Shown: one piece after another, positions 24,520 through 35,100 of the stretch
Position numbering within the stretch: the stretch's first letter is position 1
Layout: each line of letters starts with the position of its first letter
NCBI GenBank assembly: GCA_008360955.1
Contig: LUCM01005127.1
Span: forward strand, 1-64,000
DNA: 64,000 nucleotides
Source of the DNA: Fasciolopsis buskii
Lineage: Eukaryota; Platyhelminthes; Trematoda; Plagiorchiida; Fasciolidae
Reading direction: 5' to 3'
The notes under the pieces: generated by a model
Databases searched by the model: none
What the model saw: only the letters and a program-made list of their open reading frames with translations
What the model was told of the DNA's origin: nothing
Made by a program: the position numbers and the translations under genes

Positions 24520-24777
24520 GTGGACAGTGAAAAATCCGTTTTTGGTCAATTCCAAGTTTGTGTTTTTCAAAGGCTGAACAATACACTGGAGTGTTATAGA
24601 CATTTAACATGTTATGGATATGGGAATTCGTTTTGTGCTTATACTACTTTTCAAGTTAAACTTAATCCTATAGTTTACGGTTTTACCCACCGCAACTCAT
24701 CTTGTAGGTATTTCTTTCAAATAATTATTTCGGACTTCATAGATAGTACTCGTAAATTTTTCCGGACTGTTCACTAA
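24520..24777 (+). other. open frame with NPxxY-like motif, possible receptor relic
   Basis: The 85-codon frame contains 'VKLNPIVYGFTHRNSSCRYF', which resembles the seventh helix and start of helix 8 of rhodopsin-type receptors (NPxxY followed by a basic or aromatic stretch). A cysteine-containing segment precedes it. No sixth helix or other receptor segment was found upstream, and the frame ends in a stop after about 30 more residues. It may be a terminal exon, a pseudogene fragment or coincidence. Confidence 0.2.
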
Positions 24778-26927
24778 AAAAATATGCCTTCATCTTTCGA
24801 CGCGACTAATTCAGATAACTGAAATTGGCGCACTGATGCGCTCATGGTTTCTGATGTTTATTCGCCGCACAGGCTTTTTGGATGTAAAAGGAACACAATT
24901 TTGAATGGAAAACTCGGGAAAAGTGCAGCAGAGTTAGTTTAATAAGCAAGTCAATTAAGTCATGTACCTGTTCTATAAATCCTTTTGAATGAACGATCAA
25001 CGGTGAGTGATGACGTTCTTTTTGACTTCACATCTAGACCGGGCTTGTGTCGTTTACCACCAAGCGTTGTTTGCAACAGGAATTCTTTAATTAATTCTTT
25101 ATTTTCTATGCACTCGATAATTAAAATCTTGATTCGTCATTAATGAGATGTCTGGGTAAGGCGTGTTCTAGAATCTTGTTTACCGTTGACGCTAACTCTA
25201 GCGTCGCCACTAAACCCTCTCGACTTTAGTGCGACCTCGACCCGGCCAATCAAACGAAAGCGATTCAACGGCCTCTGACTGCTCAGGAAGTCGATTTCTT
25301 TTGCCATAGTCAGGTGGTTTACATGGGTCCAAACACAGCCGATTTAATTAGCCGATTGGCTTCCTTCTAACGGGCTCATTTTCTATTCTTTGGTCGTCAT
25401 TATCGAATCCCGCCCCCGTTCGCCTCTGGGCCTGTCACGAAATCAGACCATTTTCAATCAGTCAGCGGGTTAGAGGGCCCGAGTGACTACGTGCTTGCTC
25501 TCAGGCTTGCTATCGGTTCAACTGCAAGCCCGGGTGTTATTAAACTGACTTCAGAGGAGTCTGGTCGTCAGTCTCGTTGTTCTGGCTATAATCTGGCTCC
25601 ATCTCTGCATGGCTCATCGCATCGGAGCCGAGTGGCCTTGCCCATTCGGCATCAGCACTTAAACTCTCCTTACAGGACGGTTAAGCCAAAATGAAAACCA
25701 TGACAGCCCAGGTTCTCAAGGTCACATGCTTTGACCAGTTGTCCCACTCATACGTTTAATCACCCGCTCATCTGCGTTTGACTGGTATGTTGCCACTGCC
25801 TGCGCGTGACTGCCCATACACGAATAACCACCACAAGGGCCGGATGCCAGAAGGGACGCCTCATGACCCTGATTTTAGGCTAATGCGCGCATGACGTCTG
25901 CCACAGCAATACCTGCGCTTTTCTTTCCCTTGCCTCGGTGCACGGAAAACTGTGAGGTGTGTCTTCGTAAAACATCAATGCGATTATCACGTATGATTAT
26001 TCTAATTAGTTCAGTGCACGTGACACTTCTTTTGACGTAAGGCAGCTCTTATTTAACGCAAAAAACATGAAATTAGTGTGCTCGGAAAGATTGGTCATAG
26101 GAGAGTAGATGATACCAACTACAATCCAGTTTTGATACCGCCATCGAATAGAATAAACGGTGACAAGAATGTAACAAATCATCATTTGTATCACCATAAT
26201 TCGTTTACATGAGTGATTCTGATTAGTGGAATGCAACCTTTTCCCCTCAAAATTTGATTTAAAGCATGCCTACTATAAATCGTTTAACAATCGGAGTCAG
26301 CAATCATCAGTAGGGTGCGAATATATTTTCATACTAGTGGACTGATCATTCTTCCGTACGACATGACCTAGCTTAATGAAGAGATGTACGTTGCTTTGCT
26401 TGAAGGCCAAGTGAACTAACGACTACACTTCTTTATAGTTCAATTAAGTGTAGAGGAAAGTTTGCACGAAATAACAAAGTCAACTGACTCGTAGTCAGTT
26501 TTTTCCTCCGACATTCTATGCGTGTATATTTGATTGTGGTTGCTTTTTTCGATCTTTGTCATGTACGTCGCTCATTTGTGACTGACATTCAGCTGCATAC
26601 ATTCAGTTGCATACATTCAGCACTATGTGTTTCACGAATGTCAGCTCAGGCTTACTTTATGGTCGGGTCACGTATTGCTTGCGTATACATTTCACTAGGA
26701 AGATAACATTACAAAATAAAAGGATCATTGTAAATCTCGCTGCTGTATTTTCGTATGTACAACTAGGTGAAAAAATACTGGCAGGCAATTCTCCGCATTT
26801 TGATGCTAGTGAGCATGGCAACTATGGGGAAATAAATTAATTCCATAAACACTTTGAACGTGTCAACCACAAGTATTAATTCGCAATTAGGTTTGCCGAC
26901 AAACTGTCAACATTAGACCGCACTTAC
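24778..26927. other. no supported gene; more GC-balanced repeat-like block at 25180-25950
   Basis: Positions 25180-25950 have a more balanced composition than the flanks, with C/T-rich runs and a 67-codon frame (25491-25694) of no recognisable type. Positions 26518-26840 hold two overlapping plus frames and a small internal direct repeat (GCATACATTCAG twice, near 26595-26621). Otherwise nothing was seen. Confidence 0.3.
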
Positions 26928-27253
26928 CTGTGGAGACCGAGAGTTTCGAACTGTTTATTTTCGCGATAGACGCAGTTTGTCAAACCAGTAAAATAAAGAC
27001 AAAAGACAATTTCAAAGAAACCTGTCCGTATCCCACGGAGTCTCCTTTTTTCATTCTGTTTTCTCATTGGTGAATCCGCAGTAAAATACGCTGGAGCGTC
27101 TCCTAGGAAGTTCATTCCAATTCCAATATTGGCATCAGTTTCCAGTTTAAATGACCTCATAGTTTTATTGCCTTCCAAGTCACTAATTATCCTTTTGAAG
27201 CAGCGACCTTTTTTGGGGTAATTCAATGAAGAATATGAGTCCGTGATATGCAT
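26928..27253 (-). CDS. candidate exon ending at a strong splice donor
   Basis: The minus frame encodes about 108 residues of ordinary composition and ends at CACAG|GTAAGTG, close to a perfect donor, with the exon's last base at 26928. It contains a Cys near residue 18, a glycosylation-like NKT and the segment 'GIGMNFLGDAPAYFTADSP'. The family is not recognised. No clear acceptor lies upstream of the ATG, so it could be a first exon. The donor and the long frame together are the best host-gene signal in this part of the window, but there is no supporting partner exon. Confidence 0.3.
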
Positions 27254-27519
27254 TATAAATGGAAAGTGTTTTCACCGTGCACGGTTACACGTATGAAGTA
27301 TTTCCTCGACGGAGTAACACTAAATAAATAGTTCAAGACGTAACGATCAACTCGATGCTTATGAAGACGACAAAAATGGTTAGGGAACTACTTACAAAAG
27401 TTCTACTCCATGGTAGGCCCTAGTTATCTAGTCAAACTTATGACTTTCTCTTTTTTAATGCAAATATGAATTAATGGGATAGCATTCATTGTTAATAGTA
27501 ACAGATAATATGGTTTATT

Positions 27520-27690
27520 AAATGATTCACCATTCGGTATCACCGGGTAACTGACCATTAAGAACCCAGGCAACCATTGCGTAATAGATTCGTCCGTTTT
27601 AGGAATCATCATCAGTGCATATCCACCGCGTAAATCAAGGACGGGCAATTGCGAGTCAACCGAGTTGACCGTTATGCTACCGACAGGATT
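27520..27690 (-). repeat. hammerhead SINE, degraded (copy E)
   Basis: On the minus strand the order is tRNA-like head remnant, GGTGGATATGCACTG, GATGATGATTCC, then TAAAAC-GGAC-GAA and the SINE tail (CTTAATGGTCAGTTACCC, then GATACCG..TGGTGAAT). The core is damaged: the CTGATGA is rearranged and stem III and the cleavage triplet are lost. It keeps a C where the better copies have U at the closing position of stem II (GGAC-GAA). It lies head-to-head with copy D. Confidence 0.65.
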
Positions 27691-27769
27691 TCAGCAAGAC
27701 GCTGATTTAATTGGCCACTGGAAGTAAGCTCACAGTAACCGACGCCCAATGATAGGCCATTTCTATCCA

Positions 27770-27940
27770 GGCAGCTTTAGCTCTCGACCTAGCTAGGGAG
27801 TTTGACTCACAGTCGGTCGTCTCCGATTTCCTCACCAGCTAAAGCCCAGTGGATATGCCTGCCTGTGATTCCTAATAGGAATAAAACAGCTGTACAGTGT
27901 CTCCATGGTATCTTAATGGTGATAACGCATGGTGGCTAAG
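27770..27940 (+). repeat. hammerhead SINE, degraded (copy D)
   Basis: The plus strand reads 'GGAGTTTGACTCACAGTCGG' (head remnant), GTGGATATGCCTGC, CTGTGATTCCTAATAGGAAT, then AAAACAGCTGTACAGTGTCT and CCATGGTATCTTAATGG. The stem II hairpin and GTA cleavage triplet are recognisable. CUGAUGA has become CUGUGA and GAAA has become AAAA, so no self-cleavage is expected. Confidence 0.65.
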
Positions 27941-30900
27941 TTCAAAGTGAAAGTTATTCCCAAGTTTGTTTTTCAATCACAAATGTGTTCAGGCTGCATT
28001 CAGACCTAAAAATTGAGTATCACATAAGTAATCACATCCATCATATTTACCCCCGCGACTGCCAGGTCAATTGCTAATATGTTCCTGAAATCTTATCTTG
28101 TTTCCAAATTAACCGTACGTTTACTCCACAAATTCAAATGAAAACTTTTCGAATTACTAAGAGTTGGCAAAAGATTTGGAATGTAATTGTATCACTATCA
28201 CACTGCTTCGTCTCAAGCAACTTGAAGAGTAGAAATCAACTTGTACTTGGAGCCCTAATAGATAGACTAACGAGTGCTCAAAAGTCTCGTGACAGTCACA
28301 ACCGTTATGTATTTAATTTCCTTGGTAGACAGAAAAAAGTGAATTTCATATGTGGTTGACTTCTATGATTTTCATGAGCAATTTGATAGCACGCAAAATT
28401 CCAATTCGAAAACGACGCAGACAAATGAAGACTGTTGGATTCGGTTTGGCAAGTCTGTCGTGTTAGAACTCGTCAGCATCGAGAGAAACATCAAAGTGTT
28501 TAAAAACCCGAAGGATTTGGTCATATCACGTAATCTAACGAACGCAACCCCCCGCAGGATTCCGACGCGCTCCGATCTAAACTACAACTGACTTTCTACG
28601 TCTTCTTCGCGATATGAGAGAGGAGTTTTCACACACAGCAGAAGAAACGTCCAACTGTCGGAAAGTAAAATAATCGGGAAATGTGGTAGATGTTTTTTCT
28701 CAAATTTGACTCAATTTTTTCTGTAGGTGATAGCGCAAAAGTTCACCGTTAATTTTGTCTTTGATGTAGTTCGCACTAAAAGGAATAACCCGAACCAGTG
28801 ACTCGAATTGGAAGTGAGCCGAGTCAAAATTTGGTTCCACTTGAATAAAGTGGGACACTTGTTTTCTCTGTCCTCGACAAATTTTGCTCACTTCAAGTAA
28901 GACCACGTGAATAACCTCAAGATGAAATGAACATGTGCTTATTCGATTTCATTCACTTAGAACAATCGATTTTAAGTTTGCCTAGCCCCTTTTCGGTTAT
29001 CAGGAGGGCAGATGGCAAATAAATTGAAACAGGCTGCCAGATCATTGGTTGTTCCGCTGAAGAAAATTGATCGCTATTTCTTTTCCGATTCTGTCGTGCA
29101 TTTGTTTACACACAATTTACTTTACTCACAAGTACCGGATGAAAGGCAGCCTAAGGTCAGAACTTTTTTAATACAAATATATTAGCGGTTTATTACTAGT
29201 AATCATTTTTCTAAAAATTCGAGAACAAAATAAGGTTTTCAGTGAAACTTCGTCTTGGGAGTAACGATTCAATAGTAATGAATGAACTGTTGTGGAATAT
29301 GCATACTGCTCATATAAGTTTTACGTAGCAATGAATGGCATCTATAGTTGCTTAATCACAAAATACAAACACCATCTAATGTGCCAAATGAGAAAGATGG
29401 TAAACCTGACAATGTTTTCGGTGACCGAGATGAATACCACAAACGGGGTTTCCAATCAATCAATGTTACTCTGCTAATAGTATTTTGGCGAATTTAATTT
29501 GGAGTTTTCGTTCCCCGTAATCAACAATAACACTAGCTCACCAAATCAAAAAGTTGCTTCGGACGTACATTTCAGTTTTTGGTCAATAGTAACACCATCA
29601 GCAAAAGAATTATCCAAGTCTGGAAGTATAGCAAAAATATCACCTACATAGCTCTACGAACTGGGCAAGAATACGCTAAATTACAAGCAGAAAATAAAAA
29701 CCTAAGAAACACGAAAAATTGCTCTAATTCGCGAAAACACCAGATAGTCACTGTGCAACAACTTTGCATCAGGTGGATAAAAATTCATCTAATAATCACA
29801 ATCATCTTACAGTTAAAAGCTTTCACTGCAAAAGTGACGGACGAGTGTCAGTGGATGCTCTTGGAAATGCGTGTGACCAGGGTCGTCATTGGCTCGACGA
29901 ACCACAGCGGTTCATAGAAGTAGAGGCAAGTACCTTCTGTCTCCACGTGATATGACTTAATTCTGCTCGGCAAAGAAAGTGTTTCATGCTCGATCTCGTT
30001 ATGAACTTCTGCACCCAAACATACCAATGGATCTGTTATCTAAGCATATAAGCCGGCTGTTCGTGTTATCTCAAAATTTGACTGGGGGGTGAAAAATGCC
30101 CTAAAATTTATTTTCGTGGACTTGTTACCTTAGTTTCGGAAAAGCGTACCAGACTATTACCTGACCTAAGACAGGTGCGGCGAGTTCTTTTTGATTCCGA
30201 ACGGTCAAACGGCTATGTGCAACGTAGGGTACGGTTTGTCAGTCAAAAACTAGGTTTTAGCAACTATTCAGCATATGTTCTCACATAAATCACCAGTAAA
30301 AATTACTATTATCGTATTAAAACATTGAATGCATTGCGTAGAAAACGATAAAGCACGTATCGCTGTTATTCTTGGGGACTAAATGCTATGCAGACAATAG
30401 TCACGATTACTACATGATAGGATTGCAAAGCAGGTGCAATTTAGATTCAGATGCAAAGTTAAGTAAACACATCACCGGGAAAAGATTAGGGCGTGTAATT
30501 ACCTTATTCAGGCTTGATAACCTGGGATTTGCGAGGATTAATAGTTTTTAGAAGTGTATGGATTCATTGGATTACAGAAATGAGGTGAAAAATCGCGCCA
30601 CATTTGGTTCCATCACCGACGTGTTTTTGACGGTCTTGCTTTTTATATGGATTTCTATCCTTGACCTAAACTGATCGATATTTATACTGATTCAAGGAGA
30701 CTGCATTTATTCGGTTTAGACGGACGCATCCATCCCTATTTGTAAAATAACCCATCAAAACTTGCAGTAAGTCAAAAATTTTCACTGAGAATATGGAGCA
30801 GTATTTCTTCAATCAATCGGGCAAAACGTATTCTTTTGATTGAGCAGTGGCATCAGATTGAACCTCAAATGACAAGTTTAAGGCACCAAGCTACTTCCGA

Positions 30901-31060
30901 GAAATAGAATGCACTTCTCGGTTTCTTAGAAGAGGACAAAAGTCAATCAATACACCTCGTAGCTGAATTGTTGCTTCATCCATTCCATCGCATTCTCGTT
31001 TGACAAGTTACACAAGTTGAACAGCAAACAACTGATACAAACAACAACGGGGCATGATGC
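27941..31060. other. AT-rich stretch, unassigned short frames
   Basis: Frames at 28138-28359 and 28352-28591 (plus), 28700-28906 (minus, with 'NFDSAHFQFESLVRVIPFSA') and 29579-29917 (plus) are open but unrecognised. The 28700-28906 frame has exon-like composition but no good donor. No RNA gene or repeat was recognised. Confidence 0.25.
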
Positions 31061-31061
31061 A

Positions 31062-31095
31062 ATATATATATATATATATGCAATTATATATATGG
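31062..31095. repeat. (TA)n microsatellite
   Basis: Two TA tracts of about 18 and 10 bases are separated by TGCAAT. Confidence 0.9.
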
Positions 31096-33190
31096 ACGTC
31101 ACCGTAAGTATCTGACATACTAGCTTATAAGAGACATTCCATGTGAGATATTATACAATTCACAGTCAAATTTATCATGGATGCAGGGATTCTTGGGATT
31201 TCGTAGCCTTGTTCGTTACTAGGATTTGGGTAGTCGTTGACATTGTCTTGATTAGGTAACAACGCCTGACCACACAAAATATGTCAGTTCTTAAGAGACT
31301 AATTGAATCATCGAAAATGAGTAAGTTTCTAGAGCAATTAGGTTGATTTTTGGCTGCACTTTGACAGCTTTGTTTTCTCCGGGAAGCAGTAAACAATTCC
31401 TGAAGATCGTACATTATTTGACTTCCCGAGTCTTCATTTGGACCAATCCGGTTGGTGATATTGTTATTACGTTTGATTAAAACTAAACTGGATGTTTTTT
31501 ATCCGTAGAAATTATATTTTCCAGAAGTGTGTATTGCGCCGCCGTATCGTCAGGATTAGTCATTCTCAAGTTGGGTCACGTTAAACTGATTGCTGGAATG
31601 AAAGGTCATTTATGAATTGGGCGTAGACTAAAGGTTTTCACTCTGAATTAATTCAATATTTTGCAACCAAATCACAAAGTACCTTCCTATGAAGTAATGC
31701 TTTCCAATTTGTTGCTGAATCGTCGTTCTCGGATCTGGACATTTATGGGTTTAGGGACAACACTTGATCGGGGGTTCATAAGCGTGAACATATGAGAACT
31801 GGGCACCCTTAACAAATATCACAAAATGCACTCTATGGCTTGTGCTGTCTGGATACGTGCGAGATCATATGCATACTTATTAGTGTGTCGTAATAAGCTG
31901 CAGGATAGCGCAACATTTTTCCGAACGATACCATGTTTCACACGTCCAGCTAAAGACGACAAGTTACCTAGGGTTCTTCTCCGAACAGTCTAAACAAAGA
32001 TGCCTGACAGAAGAGCACCTGTCAGTGGTGTATTATTGCAAAAACACTTTTTTGTCCTCAAAAGCTTTCAGTTTTTCTCGTTTTCGATATGAACTAAAAT
32101 TCTGACAGTATCGTCAAACATTTTGTCTGAATCTTTGATAATTTACCTTCCTAAACAAAACTGCAAAGCGGTACATTGTTTTCGGGACCGAGGGTAACAG
32201 CAAGTAAGTGGCTGCCAAAGTAGGGAATATGGCCGAAGTTGGCAGTAATGTGCACCGCGACATTCCTGGTTAAAACAACACAATATTGACCACTTTGAGC
32301 CGGCCAAAATTTATCCTAGCCTATCAAGAGAAAATCCGAGCAAACCACTAAAATGGTTTTACCACAAACCAAAATGACTGACAGCTTACTTTCACCCTGT
32401 TCCCGCAATGTATTCATATCAATCTGGGGAGGAATAAAGTGAGTCAGGCCAACCAACCGTGGGGTCACGTGGACTTATTTTCATTGTCTTATGCATCACT
32501 TAATGTGTGATCAAGTGCTCGTGACCTGACAAAATCACGACATTTCAAGTCACAGGAGCATACTGAGTTCATAAATATGGAGCAACAAAATCAATAATCA
32601 TGCAGAGAAGAATGAAACGTCTTAATTTGGAACCAAACATCTCTCATTAATACTTTCTACTGTTTGAAGAAGAACTACATAAAAAGCCAAAGATGTGAAG
32701 CTAACCCTGTTCTATAAATGTTAAGGAAAATTTTTAAATGTTCCAACCACCATGGGAAGCAGGGAATGCCAGCTTATCCACTTCGTAAACGTGACTTTCA
32801 CTCTCAAGGTGTACGTATAAATGTGTTTGGACATTTAACAATAATTAGAATATCTTGTAATTGAGCACTTAGACAAAAATGTAAGTGCGAGAAACAGTTT
32901 GGGCGTTATCAATGAATCCGACGTAAGCAGAGGAAACAGTTAACAGGGTGTATCACAAACAGAATGAAATCAGTCTGGTGCATAAAAGGAGTCAACTAGA
33001 GTCGGGAATATTCGGCATCTATGAAAAAGAACTTAATTAAATCCTCGTCAAGGAAATGGTTTTTATATGTCCCTGCATTCTGTTCAGGCGGGTAGCCATT
33101 GATGCATCCGCTGATCCTGGTTCGGTAATCAGTGCTAGAAACGGTAACTCACGGTGATTTTATAGAATAAAATGGTAGTCAGTATTTTAC
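31096..33190. other. AT-rich stretch, nothing recognised
   Basis: Only one minus frame of 79 codons (31175-31414) without recognisable motifs is present. No SINE copy, terminal repeat or LINE motif was found in this stretch. Confidence 0.35.
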
Positions 33191-33191
33191 C

Positions 33192-33409
33192 TATTTCTGA
33201 AATAGAACTAAAGAACTTTTGTCTAGTGGCTTTACAATCGGTCCCGTATGGCCCAACATGAATGAGGTAGCCATTTCGCAGTCCAAGCGGAGAAAATGGG
33301 CGATGTACCAAAGACACTATATCAATGCCTTTTTGAAAGTTACATGAAAAAGTCAAACAAACGTCATTTCCTGACTGCACTATGAACCTGAATGGGTCCA
33401 ATTTTCTAA
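33192..33409 (-). CDS. candidate internal exon
   Basis: The minus frame of about 72 residues follows a TTTACATTTTTAG acceptor-like site and ends at GAAATAG|GTAAAA, a plausible donor. It encodes a mixed hydrophobic and polar segment with cysteines in 'SGNDVCLTFSCNFQKG' and 'GPYGTDCKATRQ'. The family is not recognised. Frame, acceptor and donor agree, but no neighbouring exon was connected. Confidence 0.25.
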
Positions 33410-33484
33410 AAATGTAAACCCGCATATGGAGTAAGACAACTTTGCACTGACGAACTTCCACCTGATACGAGCTTGAGTGAATGC

Positions 33485-34480
33485 GCCGGTTTCACTTATC
33501 TAACCTCTGTATGCGAACAGCCGTACCCGAGTTCGTGCCTACGGTGACCTTTCACCAGACGTCATGATCAGAAGTCGTGTTCATCACGGTTGCTCCCTTT
33601 GAAATTTTATTTCCATTTTTACCATTGATATGGTTATCACGTGAGAATAGTGGCACCGATATTTGCTCCGATGGGAAACTGTCTGACTTGTGTCACTCGG
33701 ATGATGCTGGGATACTGAGTGAAGATCCAAGTAGGTTTGGAGTTCTTCTGGGTCATCTGAAGGATAGTTTAGATAGATCTGGAATGCGTTTTACATCTTC
33801 GAAGTCTAAAATGCTATTTTTCAACTGGATTAGCTTGAAACCGAGCATTGTTCTTGCACGGAGCAACTGAGCGAGATGGACAGATTTAGTTACTTTGGAA
33901 GTTGTATTCTACCTGGCTCTCGTATACCAGATAAAGTGTCTTCACGCATACAGAAGGCCGGATTGGCATTCACTGAACTGGGGCACCGTTGGCATCAGCG
34001 TGACATTTGTTTATCTAGCTAAGGTTAAGTATTCGCAGCAATAATGAGGGCGGTATTGATTTACGACCCCGAAACATGGCTGTTGGCAGTAGAATACCTG
34101 CAAAACGTTTGGCGTTTGAGCACCGTTGTCTCCATATTATTGGAAAAATTGTGGGAGAAGTTCGTGAATGATTCCGAGGTTAGGCGTAAGGTACTGGGTT
34201 TTAGGGTTCAGTCTTTAGACTGTTCTAAAGATTAAGGGGGTTGGAACATGTTACATTTACCCACGGAACAGTCACCCCGTTGTACGCTGTTCTTCGAAGC
34301 AGGTAATGGTTGGGAGACGGTTCGAGGTCACCAGTCGATGACATGGGGAAAAGTATGAAATTTTAACTCGTGGACTGGCTTGTATAGGTGCTGGGGTGGG
34401 GTCCACGAAGTCAATTGTATCAGAAGCTGGGTGATATGGCTCAATGCCACATTCAGTGGCGTTTTTGCATTCGAAACCTT
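33485..34480 (+). mobile_element. RTE-type non-LTR retrotransposon relic (C-terminal pol)
   Basis: Frames read 'NSRTRVRAYGDLSPDVMIRS' (33510), 'DLCHSDDAGILSEDPSRF' (33685), 'FTSSKSKMLFFNWISLKPSI' (33790), 'MDRFSYFGSCILPGSRIPDK' (33870), 'IQKAGLAFTELGHRWHQRDI' (33950), 'DPETWLL' (34065) and 'NDSEVRRKVLGFRVQSLD' (34165). 'HLPTEQSPRCTLFFEAGNGW' (34250) and 'GHQSMTW' follow. This is RTE RT palm, thumb and C-terminal domain. The catalytic YADD is HSDD (33694-33705), and stops and frameshifts break the frame. It is 5'-truncated, as LINE copies often are, and is related to the better-preserved copy at 59.5-62.4 kb. Confidence 0.85.
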
Positions 34481-34994
34481 TCCTCTTCTCTACTGCCCTT
34501 CAAATTACTGTTTTGCCGTAAACCTTCAATATTCATCGCCATCTAAATCACAAGCTCAGTGATCAAAACCGCATGAAAGTAGCCGGTGTTAAGATGTTTC
34601 TGGAACTGTCAGACAGATTGGATGAACCGTGTTATCGTAGTCTCACGCCTACACTGTCGTGTGTTAGAGACGCCAACCAAGGCATATGGACATTGTAATG
34701 CAGAATAACGAGTGATCAATGCAGATTAGAAGATCAAATTCTGCCGTTTATCCTGTATGTCTTCTTGCCACTTGCTCCCAGTACCGATGTAGTCCATGTG
34801 AGTCCACTGGTGACTCTATAAGGGTGGACGCCAGACGGTGTATCGTCGATTCGAACATCTGCATTTCGCGTTAGCGAATAGCAATCGACGATCGATCACT
34901 GCCTCCCGTTCTCCAAATAGCAAGGCTCGGGACTAGGAGAACATACAAAAGCTTATCATCCGAAAATAACTGACCTAACTTAACAAAACATTAT
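34481..34994. other. possible RTE 3' tail and unclassified sequence
   Basis: No frame of interest was found. The position after the RTE C-terminus makes a 3' untranslated tail plausible for the first part, but no poly-A or tandem-repeat tail was seen. A Penelope-like terminal repeat begins at about 34995. Confidence 0.25.
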
Positions 34995-35100
34995 GATTAT
35001 AAAACTTGACTTCAGAAAGATTAACCATAGTAGTCAAAAGTTTGGCGAATTGTATTTTCCAAAAACGCTGTTATTAACGTTATATCACTCACAGTTAAAA
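34995..35100 (+). repeat. Penelope-like terminal repeat, diverged copy
   Basis: 'GATTATAAAACTTGAC', 'CAGAAAGATTAACCATAG', 'TAGTCAAAAGTTTGGCG' and 'AACGCTGTTATTAACGTTAT', then ATCACTCACA, line up in order with 50815-50917. The stem that is perfect there (GACTACC/GGTAGTC) is mismatched here, and CGAAAC is CAAAAG. Confidence 0.65.
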
